Shown: piece by piece, positions 7,009 to 15,444 of the stretch
How positions within the stretch are numbered: the stretch's first letter is position 1
Layout: each line of letters begins with the position of its first letter
Assembly (NCBI RefSeq): GCF_014701235.1
Contig: NZ_AP022873.1
Span: 2,306,876-2,370,875, forward strand
From: Dissulfurispira thermophila
GTDB taxonomy: Bacteria; Nitrospirota; Thermodesulfovibrionia; Thermodesulfovibrionales; Dissulfurispiraceae
DNA length: 64,000 bases
Direction: 5' to 3'
The notes under the pieces: model-generated
What the model saw: only the letters and a program-made list of their open reading frames with translations
Database searches by the model: none
What the model was told of the DNA's origin: nothing
Program-made: the position numbers and the translations under genes

Positions 7009-10000
7009 ATGAAAATCAAACAAATCGAGCTTATTGGTTTCAAATCCTTTGCTGACAGGACATTATTTCCTCTGCACAGCGGCATTACATGCATTGTGGG
7101 ACCAAATGGCTGCGGAAAGAGCAATATAGTCGACGCATTCAGATGGGTGCTCGGGGAACAAAGTGCAAAAAGCCTGCGCGGTGAAAAAATGGAAGAAGTT
7201 ATATTTCAAGGTTCCGCTACAAAAAAACAAAAAGGGATGGCAGAGGTCATCCTCACACTTTCACAGTCCAGACAATCATCTTTAAGCAATATAAGCAGCG
7301 GAAATGGTTCAAACGAAGATGCCCATGATGAAATTCATGTTGCCAGAAGGCTGTACAGGTCAGGTGAAAGCGAATATATACTAAACAAAAAACAGTGCAG
7401 ACTTAAGGACATAAGAGATATATTTCTTGACACAGGTCTTGATGTAAAAAGTTATTCAATACTCGACCAGGGCAAAATAGGAGAAATAATTAACACAAGA
7501 CCCCTCGAAAGACGTTTCCTTATAGAAGAAGTTGCGGGGGTAATGAAATACAAGGTCAGAAAAGCAGAGGCCATTTCAAAACTCGAATCATCAAAACAGA
7601 ATTTGCAGAGAATAAATGACATTATATATGAAGTAAAGCGACAGATAAACAGCCTCGACAGACAAGTAAAAAAAGCCGAGCGATACAAAAGATTGGTTAG
7701 CGAACTAAAAGATATTGAACTCAGAACAGCAAAAAGGGAGCACACAAGACTCTCAACAATACTAAAAGAACTCCTGTCAGAGATTGATAAATTAAAAGAA
7801 TCAGATGCATCACAGAGGAGTGAACTCTCCACATTAGAAAACCTCATAGAAGCTAAGCGACTCGAACTTGCAGAAAGGGAGAAGGTCCTATCAGAAATTG
7901 AAAATACCCTGCACGAAAAAGAGCGATCTATATCAGATTCTGAAAAGCGCATAGCGGTGCTAAAAGCAAACATAGAAAACAAAAAGTCAGATATAAACAG
8001 GCTTGCCATCCAGCAAGAAGAGATAAAAAATAAAAAAGAGGAACTCTCCGTGAAGATTTCAGAACTCAATGAGGCAGAAAACACTCTGATGTCTAATATA
8101 GAGAATATATCTATAGAGTTGAGTGAGAAGAAAGATTGGATAACAGACATAGAGACGGAGATTACTAATAAGGAATCTGATATAGAACATCAAAGGAAAG
8201 AGCTTTTCAGTATATCGGAAAAACTCAGCAACAAGAAAAATGAGTTTCACAAACTCCAATCATCTCTTGAAAATATGAAATATCGTGAATCGATTGCCCT
8301 TAAGGACATAGAAACTATAAAATCAGGAATGAATGATCTCGAAATATTAATCAAGGAAGCAGAAGAATCCATAAAAACAAAGACCTATGAATACCAGCAA
8401 CTCAAATCTGAAAAAGACGCTTTAAGCATGCAAATAGTTAGTTTAAAAGAAGACATCGAGAATAAAAAGATACTAATAACACAAGAAAGACAAGATATTG
8501 CCTCAAATATATCACGACTCAATTCATTAAAGGAATTAATAGTAGATAAATCTCTCGCAGATTTTATATCAGAAGGCCACAACAAATATAGAGTTTTATC
8601 AGATATTATCAGTGCGGATAAAGGCTATGAAATAGCTATCGAGGCTGCTATCTCAGAGAAAATCAATGCATTGATAATAGATAATATCGAAGATGCTATT
8701 TCAGTAGTAGATATTATCAAAGAAAAAAATCTTGGCAGGACAGCAATATTATACAGAGGACAGAAGACAGAGACAACAGATAACAAGGGACAGACGATAA
8801 CAAGTATTAATCATGATAACATTATTGGCAAGGCATCAAACTTTGCAACATTCGAGGATAATGAAGTCAAGGAAAAGGTATTTGGCATAACAGATACTAC
8901 TTATATAGTAAAAGACTTACAAACCGCTATAGAAATCCTTTTCACACATTCCCACATTTGCACATTCACCCATCCCGTTCATCTTGTTACACTCGATGGG
9001 GAAATTATAACCAGCGACGGGTGGCTATTTGCAGGGCACGGAAAGGATATTTTAAAGAGAAAAAGAGAGATAAGAGAACTTGAGCAGAAGATTGAAGGGC
9101 AACAGATTAGAATAAAAGATATGGAGTCAGACCTCGAGTCTTACAACAATAATCTGATAAGCAAAAAAGACTCTCTAAAAAATATAGAAGACATGGTCAT
9201 CAAAACAGAAAAACAACTTTCTCTTATAGAACATTCCCTGAGAAATTATAGAGAAGAAATGGACAGAAAACATAGAAAACTCTCCTTCCTGAATACCGAA
9301 TTAACTAATATCTTACAGGAAATGGGATCTTTAAAAGACATTCTCATATCAAAAACAGAAGAAATCAATACACTCGAAAAAGAATTTAATCAGGTCAATG
9401 ATAACATAACAGCCTTACAGGAATCTCTTTCGTCTATAAAAGAGAATTATGAAGATGCAAGAACACACCTTACTGAATTAAAACTTTCTATGGCATCATA
9501 CAGAGAAAAAATAGATGCAATCAAAAAACAAAAGGATGCAATCAGTGACACCTTAATAGAATTTGAAAATAAAAAAGAGCAAGCTATAAAAGAGATTCTT
9601 GATGCAGAAGAAAAAATAAAAGAATCAACTATCGAACTCCAGAGACTTGAAGATGAAATAAAATCTACTGTTATCGAGGTTGATAACATACAGGTTGAGC
9701 GGACAAAATTAAAAGACACCATTAGCTCCGAAAATCAAGAAATAATTTCAAAAAGCAACCTGTTAAGAAATATCAGGGCTCAGATAGATGAAATATCCCA
9801 GCAGATAACTGATATTAACTCAAAGATAGTTGAAAACAGCATCAGGATAGAAAATATCGAAATATCCATAAATCAAAAATATGGGGTTGATATAAAAACG
9901 CTTGCAATAGAAACAGACGAATTCGATGCATTAGAAGATGAAAATAAAATCAATGAACTCAACACAAAGATACGGGAACTCGGGCCTGTAAACTTGGGCA

Positions 10001-10590
10001 CTATAGAAGAATATGAAGAACTCAAAAACCGCTATGATTTTCTGACAAAACAACAACAGGACCTGACCATGTCCATTGCAGAGCTTGAAGAGGCAATAAG
10101 TAGGATAAACACAACAACAAGACGAAAGCTCAGGGAGGCATATGATTTATTAAGGACAAAATTCTCTGATGTCTTCACAAACCTTTTTGGGGGTGGAAAG
10201 GCAGATATCATCCTTACTGATGAAGATAATATCCTCGAATCAGGACTGGACATAATAGCACAGCCTCCGGGCAAAAAACTTCAGAATATTAATCTGCTTT
10301 CAGGCGGCGAAAAGGCTCTGACATCTCTTGCCCTTCTATTTGCAGGATTCTTGATAAAGCCAAGCCCTCTCTGTATTCTCGACGAGGTGGACGCGCCTCT
10401 GGATGAGTCCAATACCGTTAGATTTGCTCAAATGATAAAGGAACTTTCCAGAGAAACACAGTTCATTGTTATCACGCACAACAGGACAACAATGGAAATT
10501 GCTGATTATCTTTATGGAATCACGATGGAAGAGCCGGGTGTATCAAAAGCAATTTCCTTGCAATTTGCTGATGTAGTAAATATAAACTGA
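7009..10590 (+). CDS. smc: Chromosome segregation ATPase SMC
   Basis: A full-length SMC (about 1,193 residues). It has an N-terminal ATPase half with Walker A GPNGCGKSN (residues 31-39), long coiled coils at about 165-490 and 680-1000, a hinge at about 510-660, and a C-terminal half with the ABC signature LLSGGEKALT (about 1096) and Walker B CILDEVDAPLDE. SMC with ScpAB compacts and separates sister chromosomes. The open frame begins at 6985, but MKIKQIELIGFKSF at 7009 matches the usual SMC start; neither site has a clear ribosome-binding sequence. In the hinge (8750-8820) a glutamine/threonine-rich stretch is encoded by purine-rich quasi-repeats and may be an insertion. Confidence 0.95.
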   Translation: MKIKQIELIGFKSFADRTLFPLHSGITCIVGPNGCGKSNIVDAFRWVLGEQSAKSLRGEKMEEVIFQGSATKKQKGMAEVILTLSQSRQSSLSNISSGNGSNEDAHDEIHVARRLYRSGESEYILNKKQCRLKDIRDIFLDTGLDVKSYSILDQGKIGEIINTRPLERRFLIEEVAGVMKYKVRKAEAISKLESSKQNLQRINDIIYEVKRQINSLDRQVKKAERYKRLVSELKDIELRTAKREHTRLSTILKELLSEIDKLKESDASQRSELSTLENLIEAKRLELAEREKVLSEIENTLHEKERSISDSEKRIAVLKANIENKKSDINRLAIQQEEIKNKKEELSVKISELNEAENTLMSNIENISIELSEKKDWITDIETEITNKESDIEHQRKELFSISEKLSNKKNEFHKLQSSLENMKYRESIALKDIETIKSGMNDLEILIKEAEESIKTKTYEYQQLKSEKDALSMQIVSLKEDIENKKILITQERQDIASNISRLNSLKELIVDKSLADFISEGHNKYRVLSDIISADKGYEIAIEAAISEKINALIIDNIEDAISVVDIIKEKNLGRTAILYRGQKTETTDNKGQTITSINHDNIIGKASNFATFEDNEVKEKVFGITDTTYIVKDLQTAIEILFTHSHICTFTHPVHLVTLDGEIITSDGWLFAGHGKDILKRKREIRELEQKIEGQQIRIKDMESDLESYNNNLISKKDSLKNIEDMVIKTEKQLSLIEHSLRNYREEMDRKHRKLSFLNTELTNILQEMGSLKDILISKTEEINTLEKEFNQVNDNITALQESLSSIKENYEDARTHLTELKLSMASYREKIDAIKKQKDAISDTLIEFENKKEQAIKEILDAEEKIKESTIELQRLEDEIKSTVIEVDNIQVERTKLKDTISSENQEIISKSNLLRNIRAQIDEISQQITDINSKIVENSIRIENIEISINQKYGVDIKTLAIETDEFDALEDENKINELNTKIRELGPVNLGTIEEYEELKNRYDFLTKQQQDLTMSIAELEEAISRINTTTRRKLREAYDLLRTKFSDVFTNLFGGGKADIILTDEDNILESGLDIIAQPPGKKLQNINLLSGGEKALTSLALLFAGFLIKPSPLCILDEVDAPLDESNTVRFAQMIKELSRETQFIVITHNRTTMEIADYLYGITMEEPGVSKAISLQFADVVNIN

Positions 10591-10639
10591 AATTTGCCAA
10601 GGCAAATGAAATTGCTGATAAAAATCGGCAATTTTAAAG

Positions 10640-10668
10640 TTTACAAAAAAATAATTTTATCCTATACT
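10640..10668 (+). promoter_or_regulatory. Sigma70-type promoter of the RRM-protein gene
   Basis: TTTACA and TATACT are separated by exactly 17 bp. Transcription would start near 10675, giving a leader of about 80 nt that contains the hairpin described in the next entry. It is the best consensus promoter on the plus strand in this region. Confidence 0.75.
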
Positions 10669-10677
10669 ATAGATAGC

Positions 10678-10730
10678 TTTTTTAAAGTTAGGGATCCCCG
10701 GAGACTTTAAAAGCCCGGGGATTTTTTATT
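10678..10730 (+). promoter_or_regulatory. Leader terminator/antiterminator-like element before the RRM gene
   Basis: A GC-rich hairpin (ATCCCCGG at 10694-10701 pairing with CCGGGGAT at 10715-10722) runs into a T-tract, so it looks like an intrinsic terminator. It lies downstream of the RRM gene promoter, not only downstream of smc. Its loop (ACTTTAAAAG, 10704-10713) is complementary to the leader just upstream (10680-10689). That alternative pairing would trap the 5' arm of the terminator, so the two structures exclude one another. This is typical of an attenuator; the regulator is unknown and may be the encoded protein or temperature. It could alternatively serve only as the smc terminator. 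Confidence 0.6.
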
Positions 10731-10754
10731 CCAGCCAAAAAAAGGGGAAAGACC

Positions 10755-11087
10755 ATGAGTAAAAAGATTTATGTAGGCAACATCTCGTTTAAGGCAACAA
10801 CGGATGACATCAGGGAACTCTTCTCGAAACAGGGGGAAGTAGAGTCAGTTAATATAATAACTGATCAGCATACAGGCCGACCAAAAGGATTTGGCTTTGT
10901 TGAAATGGCATCAGAGGAAGATGCCAAAAAAGCAATAGCAGCACTTAATGGTTCTGTATTTATGGAAAGAACACTTTCTGTTGCTGAAGCAAAACCACAA
11001 CAACCCAGAGAAAGAAGAGGCGGTTTTGAAAAAAGAAGAGGTGGTTTTAGTGGAGGTAGAGGCACAGGGAGAGGCCGTAGGACATAA
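10755..11087 (+). CDS. RRM-domain RNA-binding protein (Rbp type)
   Basis: A 110-residue protein. One RNA-recognition motif spans residues 1-80, with RNP2 IYVGNI at the N-terminus and RNP1 KGFGFVEM at about 42-49. A short glycine/arginine-rich tail (RRGGFEKRRGGFSGGRG) follows. Such bacterial Rbp proteins bind RNA and are often cold- or stress-induced. The ribosome site AAGGGGAAA lies 6 bp upstream. The gene has its own promoter and a structured leader, so post-transcriptional or autogenous control is likely (inference). The monocistronic position is bounded downstream by an inverted-repeat cluster. Confidence 0.92.
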   Translation: MSKKIYVGNISFKATTDDIRELFSKQGEVESVNIITDQHTGRPKGFGFVEMASEEDAKKAIAALNGSVFMERTLSVAEAKPQQPRERRGGFEKRRGGFSGGRGTGRGRRT

Positions 11088-11140
11088 CCCAGAAGTTCGA
11101 AAAAACGAAAGCTTAAAAGAAGTTGAACTATCTTATACAA

Positions 11141-11211
11141 AAAGTTCAACATTGTTTAACATTGTTCAAATAGTTCAATATGGAACAATGTTAAACTATA
11201 TTTGAACAATG
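11141..11211. repeat. Nested inverted-repeat cluster after the RRM gene
   Basis: GTTTAACATTGTTC (11154-11167) and GAACAATGTTAAAC (11183-11196) are perfect 14-bp inverted repeats. A second, overlapping pair, CATTGTTCAAATA (11160-11172) and TATTTGAACAATG (11199-11211), is also perfect over 13 bp. A further AACATTGTT lies at the left. The same 9-mer therefore occurs twice in each orientation. It may act as a terminator-like structure for the RRM gene or as a multi-site operator for the gene downstream. Confidence 0.7.
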
Positions 11212-11272
11212 TCTGTATAGCTCAAAACTTCTGCTCTTTGCCCTTTGTTGTAAGCATGCTGTATAATCTTAT

Positions 11273-12625
11273 ATGAAAAACTCTTTGCTTTCTGGTATCC
11301 AAATATCTACTGATAAAGAAGACCTCATATGTTACAGTTTCGATGCATCCATTGCAGAATCAGCACTTCCAGAGGCAGTTGCATGGCCCAAAAACACTAA
11401 TGAAGTAATAAGGCTTATCAAATATGCTAATGAAAATAATCTTTCCATAATACCTCGAGGGGCAGGTACAGGCATGGCAGGGGCATCTGTTCCTTCTGCA
11501 AATTGCATTGTCTTGAGTTTTGAGAAAATGCGTAAGATACTCGATGTTGACACAAAAAATATGACCGTGGTTGTAGAACCGGGTATCGTGAACAGAAGAC
11601 TTCAGAAAGAAATGGAGTATCTTGGTTATTTTTATCCACCAGACCCTGCAAGTATGAATATATGTACAATCGGAGGAAATGTGGCAACAAATGCAGGAGG
11701 ACCAAGGGCGCTAAAATATGGTGTTACAAGAAATTACATAATGGAAATAGAGGCAGCTATCGCTGACGGAAAACTTATAACTACAGGTGGAAGAACTTAT
11801 AAAAAAGCTGTTGGCTATGATTTAAGAAATCTCCTTATAGGTTCTGAAGGAACTCTTGCTATTTCTACAAAGATATGTCTTAAAATACTCCCCCTTCCTG
11901 AAGATATAATGACCCTCCTTGTGTTTTTCAAAAATATCGAGGCATCAGGGATAGCTATATCAAAGATAATATCAGCAAAGATAATTCCGAGAACAATGGA
12001 ATTTATGGATAGATTTGCAATAGAAGCAATAGAAAATTACAAACCAACAGGACTTCCCCTGGATATTGCAGCACTGCTTCTTATAGAGCTTGATGGATAC
12101 CCTGCTACAATTAAAAAAGAGGCAGAACGGATAGTTGATATATGCCATTCCCTTGGTGGAGAGGCTACAGTTGCAGAGGATGACATGGCAAGGGAAAGGC
12201 TCTGGGAGGCAAGGAGGTCAATATCACCTGCCCTTTATCACATCAAGCCAACAAAGATAAATGAAGATATTGTTGTGCCGAGGGATAAGATCCCATTAAT
12301 ACTCACTGAACTGCAGAGGATTTCAGAAGAAACCAGAATAAAAATCATCAGCTTCGGCCATGCAGGCGACGGCAACATCCATGTGAATGTGATGGTGGAT
12401 AGAGACAACAAAGAAGAATATGCAAAAGGCTGGGAGATCATAAAAAAGATTTTCGAGATAACACTTAAGCTCGGTGGGTCGATTTCAGGAGAGCATGGGA
12501 TAGGCATTACAAAGGCACCTTACATCAATATGGAAATTAAAGAAAAAGAGCTTGAATTAATGAAAGGCATCAAAGGGATATTTGATCCGAGGGGAATAAT
12601 GAATCCAGGAAAGATACTTGGGTAA
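11273..12625 (+). CDS. glcD: FAD-linked oxidase, GlcD/D-lactate dehydrogenase family
   Basis: A 450-residue FAD-dependent 2-hydroxyacid dehydrogenase. The N-terminal PCMH-type FAD domain (about 35-215) has PRGAGTGMAGASVP and CTIGGNVATNAGGPRALKYG. The C-terminal domain carries FGHAGDGNIHVNV and SGEHGIGITKAPY, typical of GlcD and D-lactate dehydrogenases. It would oxidise glycolate or D-lactate at the membrane, usually with GlcE/GlcF or an iron-sulfur partner, neither of which is adjacent. Substrate cannot be decided from sequence. No convincing ribosome site lies before the ATG. It stands alone between the inverted-repeat cluster and gyrA. Confidence 0.88.
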   Translation: MKNSLLSGIQISTDKEDLICYSFDASIAESALPEAVAWPKNTNEVIRLIKYANENNLSIIPRGAGTGMAGASVPSANCIVLSFEKMRKILDVDTKNMTVVVEPGIVNRRLQKEMEYLGYFYPPDPASMNICTIGGNVATNAGGPRALKYGVTRNYIMEIEAAIADGKLITTGGRTYKKAVGYDLRNLLIGSEGTLAISTKICLKILPLPEDIMTLLVFFKNIEASGIAISKIISAKIIPRTMEFMDRFAIEAIENYKPTGLPLDIAALLLIELDGYPATIKKEAERIVDICHSLGGEATVAEDDMARERLWEARRSISPALYHIKPTKINEDIVVPRDKIPLILTELQRISEETRIKIISFGHAGDGNIHVNVMVDRDNKEEYAKGWEIIKKIFEITLKLGGSISGEHGIGITKAPYINMEIKEKELELMKGIKGIFDPRGIMNPGKILG

Positions 12626-12719
12626 GCATGAAAATATGTTAAAATAATTCGAACTATGAGCTATCAGCTAATTCAAATCGTTTGACGCTCAATTACTTAA
12701 AAAGTGAGGTATATCCCAT

Positions 12720-15137
12720 ATGTCGCCACAAAATACATTCATAAGCATAGAAGAAGAGATGAAGTCCAGCTACCTCGATTATGCAATGAGCGTAATTATC
12801 GGCAGGGCATTGCCAGAGGTAAGAGATGGGCTGAAACCTGTACAAAGAAGAATATTGTATGCCATGTTCAGAGAAGGACTCCTTCCCGGTAAGAAGTATT
12901 CAAAATGTGCTGGTGTTGTTGGTGAAGTCTTAAAAAAATACCACCCGCACGGCGATACAGCAGTCTATGATGCACTCGTAAGGCTTGCCCAGGACTTTAA
13001 CATGAGATACCCACTTGTAGATGGACAGGGGAATTTTGGCTCCATAGATGGCGACCCCGCTGCTGCGTACAGATACACAGAGGCAAGGCTTGCAAAGATA
13101 GCAGAGGAACTCCTATCTGATATAGACAAAAAAACAGTAGACTTCACTCCCAATTTTGATGAGACAACAGAAGAGCCTGTTGTCTTGCCAACAAAAATTC
13201 CAAATCTACTCATAAATGGCTCTGCTGGGATAGCCGTTGGGATGGCTACAAATATACCTCCACATAATCTTAAAGAGGTTGTAGATGGACTAATAATGCT
13301 TCTTGAAAATCCTGATATTACAATTAACGACCTGATGGCTGCAATTAAAGGTCCTGATTTTCCAACAGGTGCAATAATTTATGGTACTGGAGGAATAATT
13401 GAAGCCTATACTCACGGCAGGGGATTAATAAAAGTAAGAGCAAAAGTAAGGATTGAGAGGGAAGCAAAAGGAGGAGACAGCATAATAATATCAGAACTTC
13501 CATATCAAGTAAATAAGGCAAGGCTTATAGAAAAAATAGCAGAACTTGTCCGTGAAAAGCGTATAGAAGGAATATCTGATATAAGAGATGAATCAGACAG
13601 AGACGGAATAAGGATAGTCATAGAATTAAAACGAGGGGAGGTTCCGCAAATAATTCTGAATAATCTATATAAACACACCCAGATGGAATCCACATTTGGA
13701 ATAATTATGTTAGCGCTTGTTAACGGACAACCCCATATACTTAATCTGAAAAGGATGCTCGGATATTTCTTACAACACAGAAGAGATGTTATTTTACGGA
13801 GAACAAGGTTTGAATTAAAAAAAGCAGAAGAAAAGGCACACATCCTTGAAGGACTGAAAATTGCCCTCGACCATTTAGACGCAATAATAACCCTCATAAG
13901 AAACTCAAAAACACCAGAGGAAGCAAAAAATGGCATGGTAACAAAATATCCTCTGACAGCAATTCAAGCACAGGCAATACTTGATATGAAACTCCAGAGA
14001 TTAACAGGACTTGAAAGGGAAAAGATTGTAAAAGACTATGAGGATACACTAAAGGAGATAGAGAGATTAAAAGAGATTTTAGGGAGTGAAAAACTCGTCT
14101 CAAAAATTATAAAAGATGAACTGTCAGAAATAAAAAACAAATATGGAGATGAAAGAAAAACAGAAATTTTAGCAGAGACGACAGAATTGACAATAGAAGA
14201 CCTTATCACAGAAGAAGACATGGTCATCACGCTTTCACACAATGGTTATATAAAAAGAAATCCACTCTCTATTTACAGAAGCCAGCGTCGCGGTGGTAAG
14301 GGTTTAACTGGAATGGAAACAAAAGAAGAGGACTATGTAGAGCAATTGTTTATAGGCTCTACGCATGACTATATGCTATTTTTCAGTAACATGGGAAGGC
14401 TTTACTGGAAAAAAATATACGAAATACCGGAAGCAGGAAGGACAGCAAAGGGCAAGGCACTTGTTAATCTGTTACCTATTACAGAAGGGGAAAGGATAAC
14501 AACGGCACTGAATGTCAAAGACTTTAAAGAGGGATTCCTTGTTATGTTCACAAAAAATGGCATAGTCAAGAAAACAGCATTGCACGAATATAGCAATCCA
14601 AGGAGCAAAGGAATAATAGCTGTAACTCTTGATGAAGGAGATGAACTTATTGCTGTAAAAAGGACAACAGGGAAAAATGATTTAATTATAGGCACAAAGA
14701 GCGGACTTGCTGCAAGGTTTAAGGAAGAAGATGTTAGGGATGTTGGAAGAACAGCCAGGGGTGTTATAGGAATAAGGCTGTCAAAGGGAGATGAAGTAGT
14801 GTCTGCTGATGTTATAGAAGAAAACACAAATCTTTTAACTGTTACAGAAAAAGGTCTCGGCAAAAGAACCAAGACAGAAGAATATCCTGTTCACGGTAGG
14901 GGAGGAAAAGGAGTTATATCCATAAAACTCACAGAAAAAAGCGGCAACGCAGTAGGACTCCTTCAGGTAAAGGACGAAGATGAAATAGTCTTGATAACAA
15001 ATTCAGGGAAACTAATAAGAACAAAAGCTAACAGCATCTCTGTTCAGGGCAGAAATACACAAGGGGTCAAACTCATGGATTTAGAGGCTGATGACAGGAT
15101 TGTAAGTGTAGGCAGGGTAGTAGAGGAAGATCAATAA
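12720..15137 (+). CDS. gyrA: DNA gyrase subunit A
   Basis: 805 residues. The catalytic tyrosine is in YRYTEARL (Tyr119), and the quinolone-region sequence [10 protein letters not shown] has threonine at the position equivalent to E. coli Ser83. The C-terminal beta-pinwheel begins with the GyrA box QRRGGKG (residue about 522), which separates gyrase from ParC. Gyrase introduces negative supercoils with GyrB, which is not in the window. The ribosome site is GTGAGGT upstream of the ATG. A small membrane protein gene follows after 14 bp. Confidence 0.96.
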   Translation: MSPQNTFISIEEEMKSSYLDYAMSVIIGRALPEVRDGLKPVQRRILYAMFREGLLPGKKYSKCAGVVGEVLKKYHPHGDTAVYDALVRLAQDFNMRYPLVDGQGNFGSIDGDPAAAYRYTEARLAKIAEELLSDIDKKTVDFTPNFDETTEEPVVLPTKIPNLLINGSAGIAVGMATNIPPHNLKEVVDGLIMLLENPDITINDLMAAIKGPDFPTGAIIYGTGGIIEAYTHGRGLIKVRAKVRIEREAKGGDSIIISELPYQVNKARLIEKIAELVREKRIEGISDIRDESDRDGIRIVIELKRGEVPQIILNNLYKHTQMESTFGIIMLALVNGQPHILNLKRMLGYFLQHRRDVILRRTRFELKKAEEKAHILEGLKIALDHLDAIITLIRNSKTPEEAKNGMVTKYPLTAIQAQAILDMKLQRLTGLEREKIVKDYEDTLKEIERLKEILGSEKLVSKIIKDELSEIKNKYGDERKTEILAETTELTIEDLITEEDMVITLSHNGYIKRNPLSIYRSQRRGGKGLTGMETKEEDYVEQLFIGSTHDYMLFFSNMGRLYWKKIYEIPEAGRTAKGKALVNLLPITEGERITTALNVKDFKEGFLVMFTKNGIVKKTALHEYSNPRSKGIIAVTLDEGDELIAVKRTTGKNDLIIGTKSGLAARFKEEDVRDVGRTARGVIGIRLSKGDEVVSADVIEENTNLLTVTEKGLGKRTKTEEYPVHGRGGKGVISIKLTEKSGNAVGLLQVKDEDEIVLITNSGKLIRTKANSISVQGRNTQGVKLMDLEADDRIVSVGRVVEEDQ

Positions 15138-15151
15138 TCCCAATAAGATAA

Positions 15152-15219
15152 ATGGAAGATGGAAGATGCAAGATGGAAGATAGAAGATGCAAGATGGAAG
15201 ATGCAAGATGGAAGATGGA
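15152..15219 (+). repeat. Minisatellite of ATGGAAGATG(C)AAG units
   Basis: About 68 bp built of 7-bp words (ATGGAAG, ATGCAAG, ATAGAAG) repeated nine or ten times directly after gyrA. The same word family forms a larger array at 24308-24429. Each word supplies an ATG and an SD-like GGAAG. In one frame it is open and adds about 21 repetitive residues to the following small protein. Confidence 0.85.
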
Positions 15220-15406
15220 AAAAAATGACACCTTAATATTTATATTTATACTCGGCTTGTTTGGACTTAACTGGCCATTTCTGGAGATTTTTCATGTTAA
15301 TATAACTGAATACTTATTTGCATTTTGGCTTATTTTTATAATTCTAATAGCACTTGTAGTCTCCAGGGCAGAGGACAAAAAAGATAAATTTAGAGCAAAT
15401 GGGTAA
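15215..15406 (+). CDS. Small two-helix membrane protein next to the symporter-kinase
   Basis: The frame is open from 15152, but residues 1-21 of that reading are translated minisatellite. The start used here (15215, MEKNDTLIFIFIL) leaves a 63-residue protein with two membrane helices (about residues 5-25 and 30-52) and a short charged tail. It lies 38 bp before the symporter-histidine kinase gene. Small membrane proteins of this size often accompany sodium/solute symporters, so a subunit role is plausible, but I do not recognise the family. The start is uncertain because the repeat supplies several in-frame ATG codons with upstream GGAAG. Confidence 0.6.
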   Translation: MEKNDTLIFIFILGLFGLNWPFLEIFHVNITEYLFAFWLIFIILIALVVSRAEDKKDKFRANG

Positions 15407-15444
15407 ATGGGTATATGAGTTTTTACCCATAACCTGTTTTTAAA

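Noticed and set aside
7452-8150. 232-codon ORF antisense to smc
   Set aside because: Shadow of the charged coiled-coil coding sequence read in reverse; serine/phenylalanine-rich with no start signal.
10948-11205. 85-codon ORF overlapping the RRM gene end
   Set aside because: Out-of-frame reading of the RGG tail into the inverted-repeat cluster.
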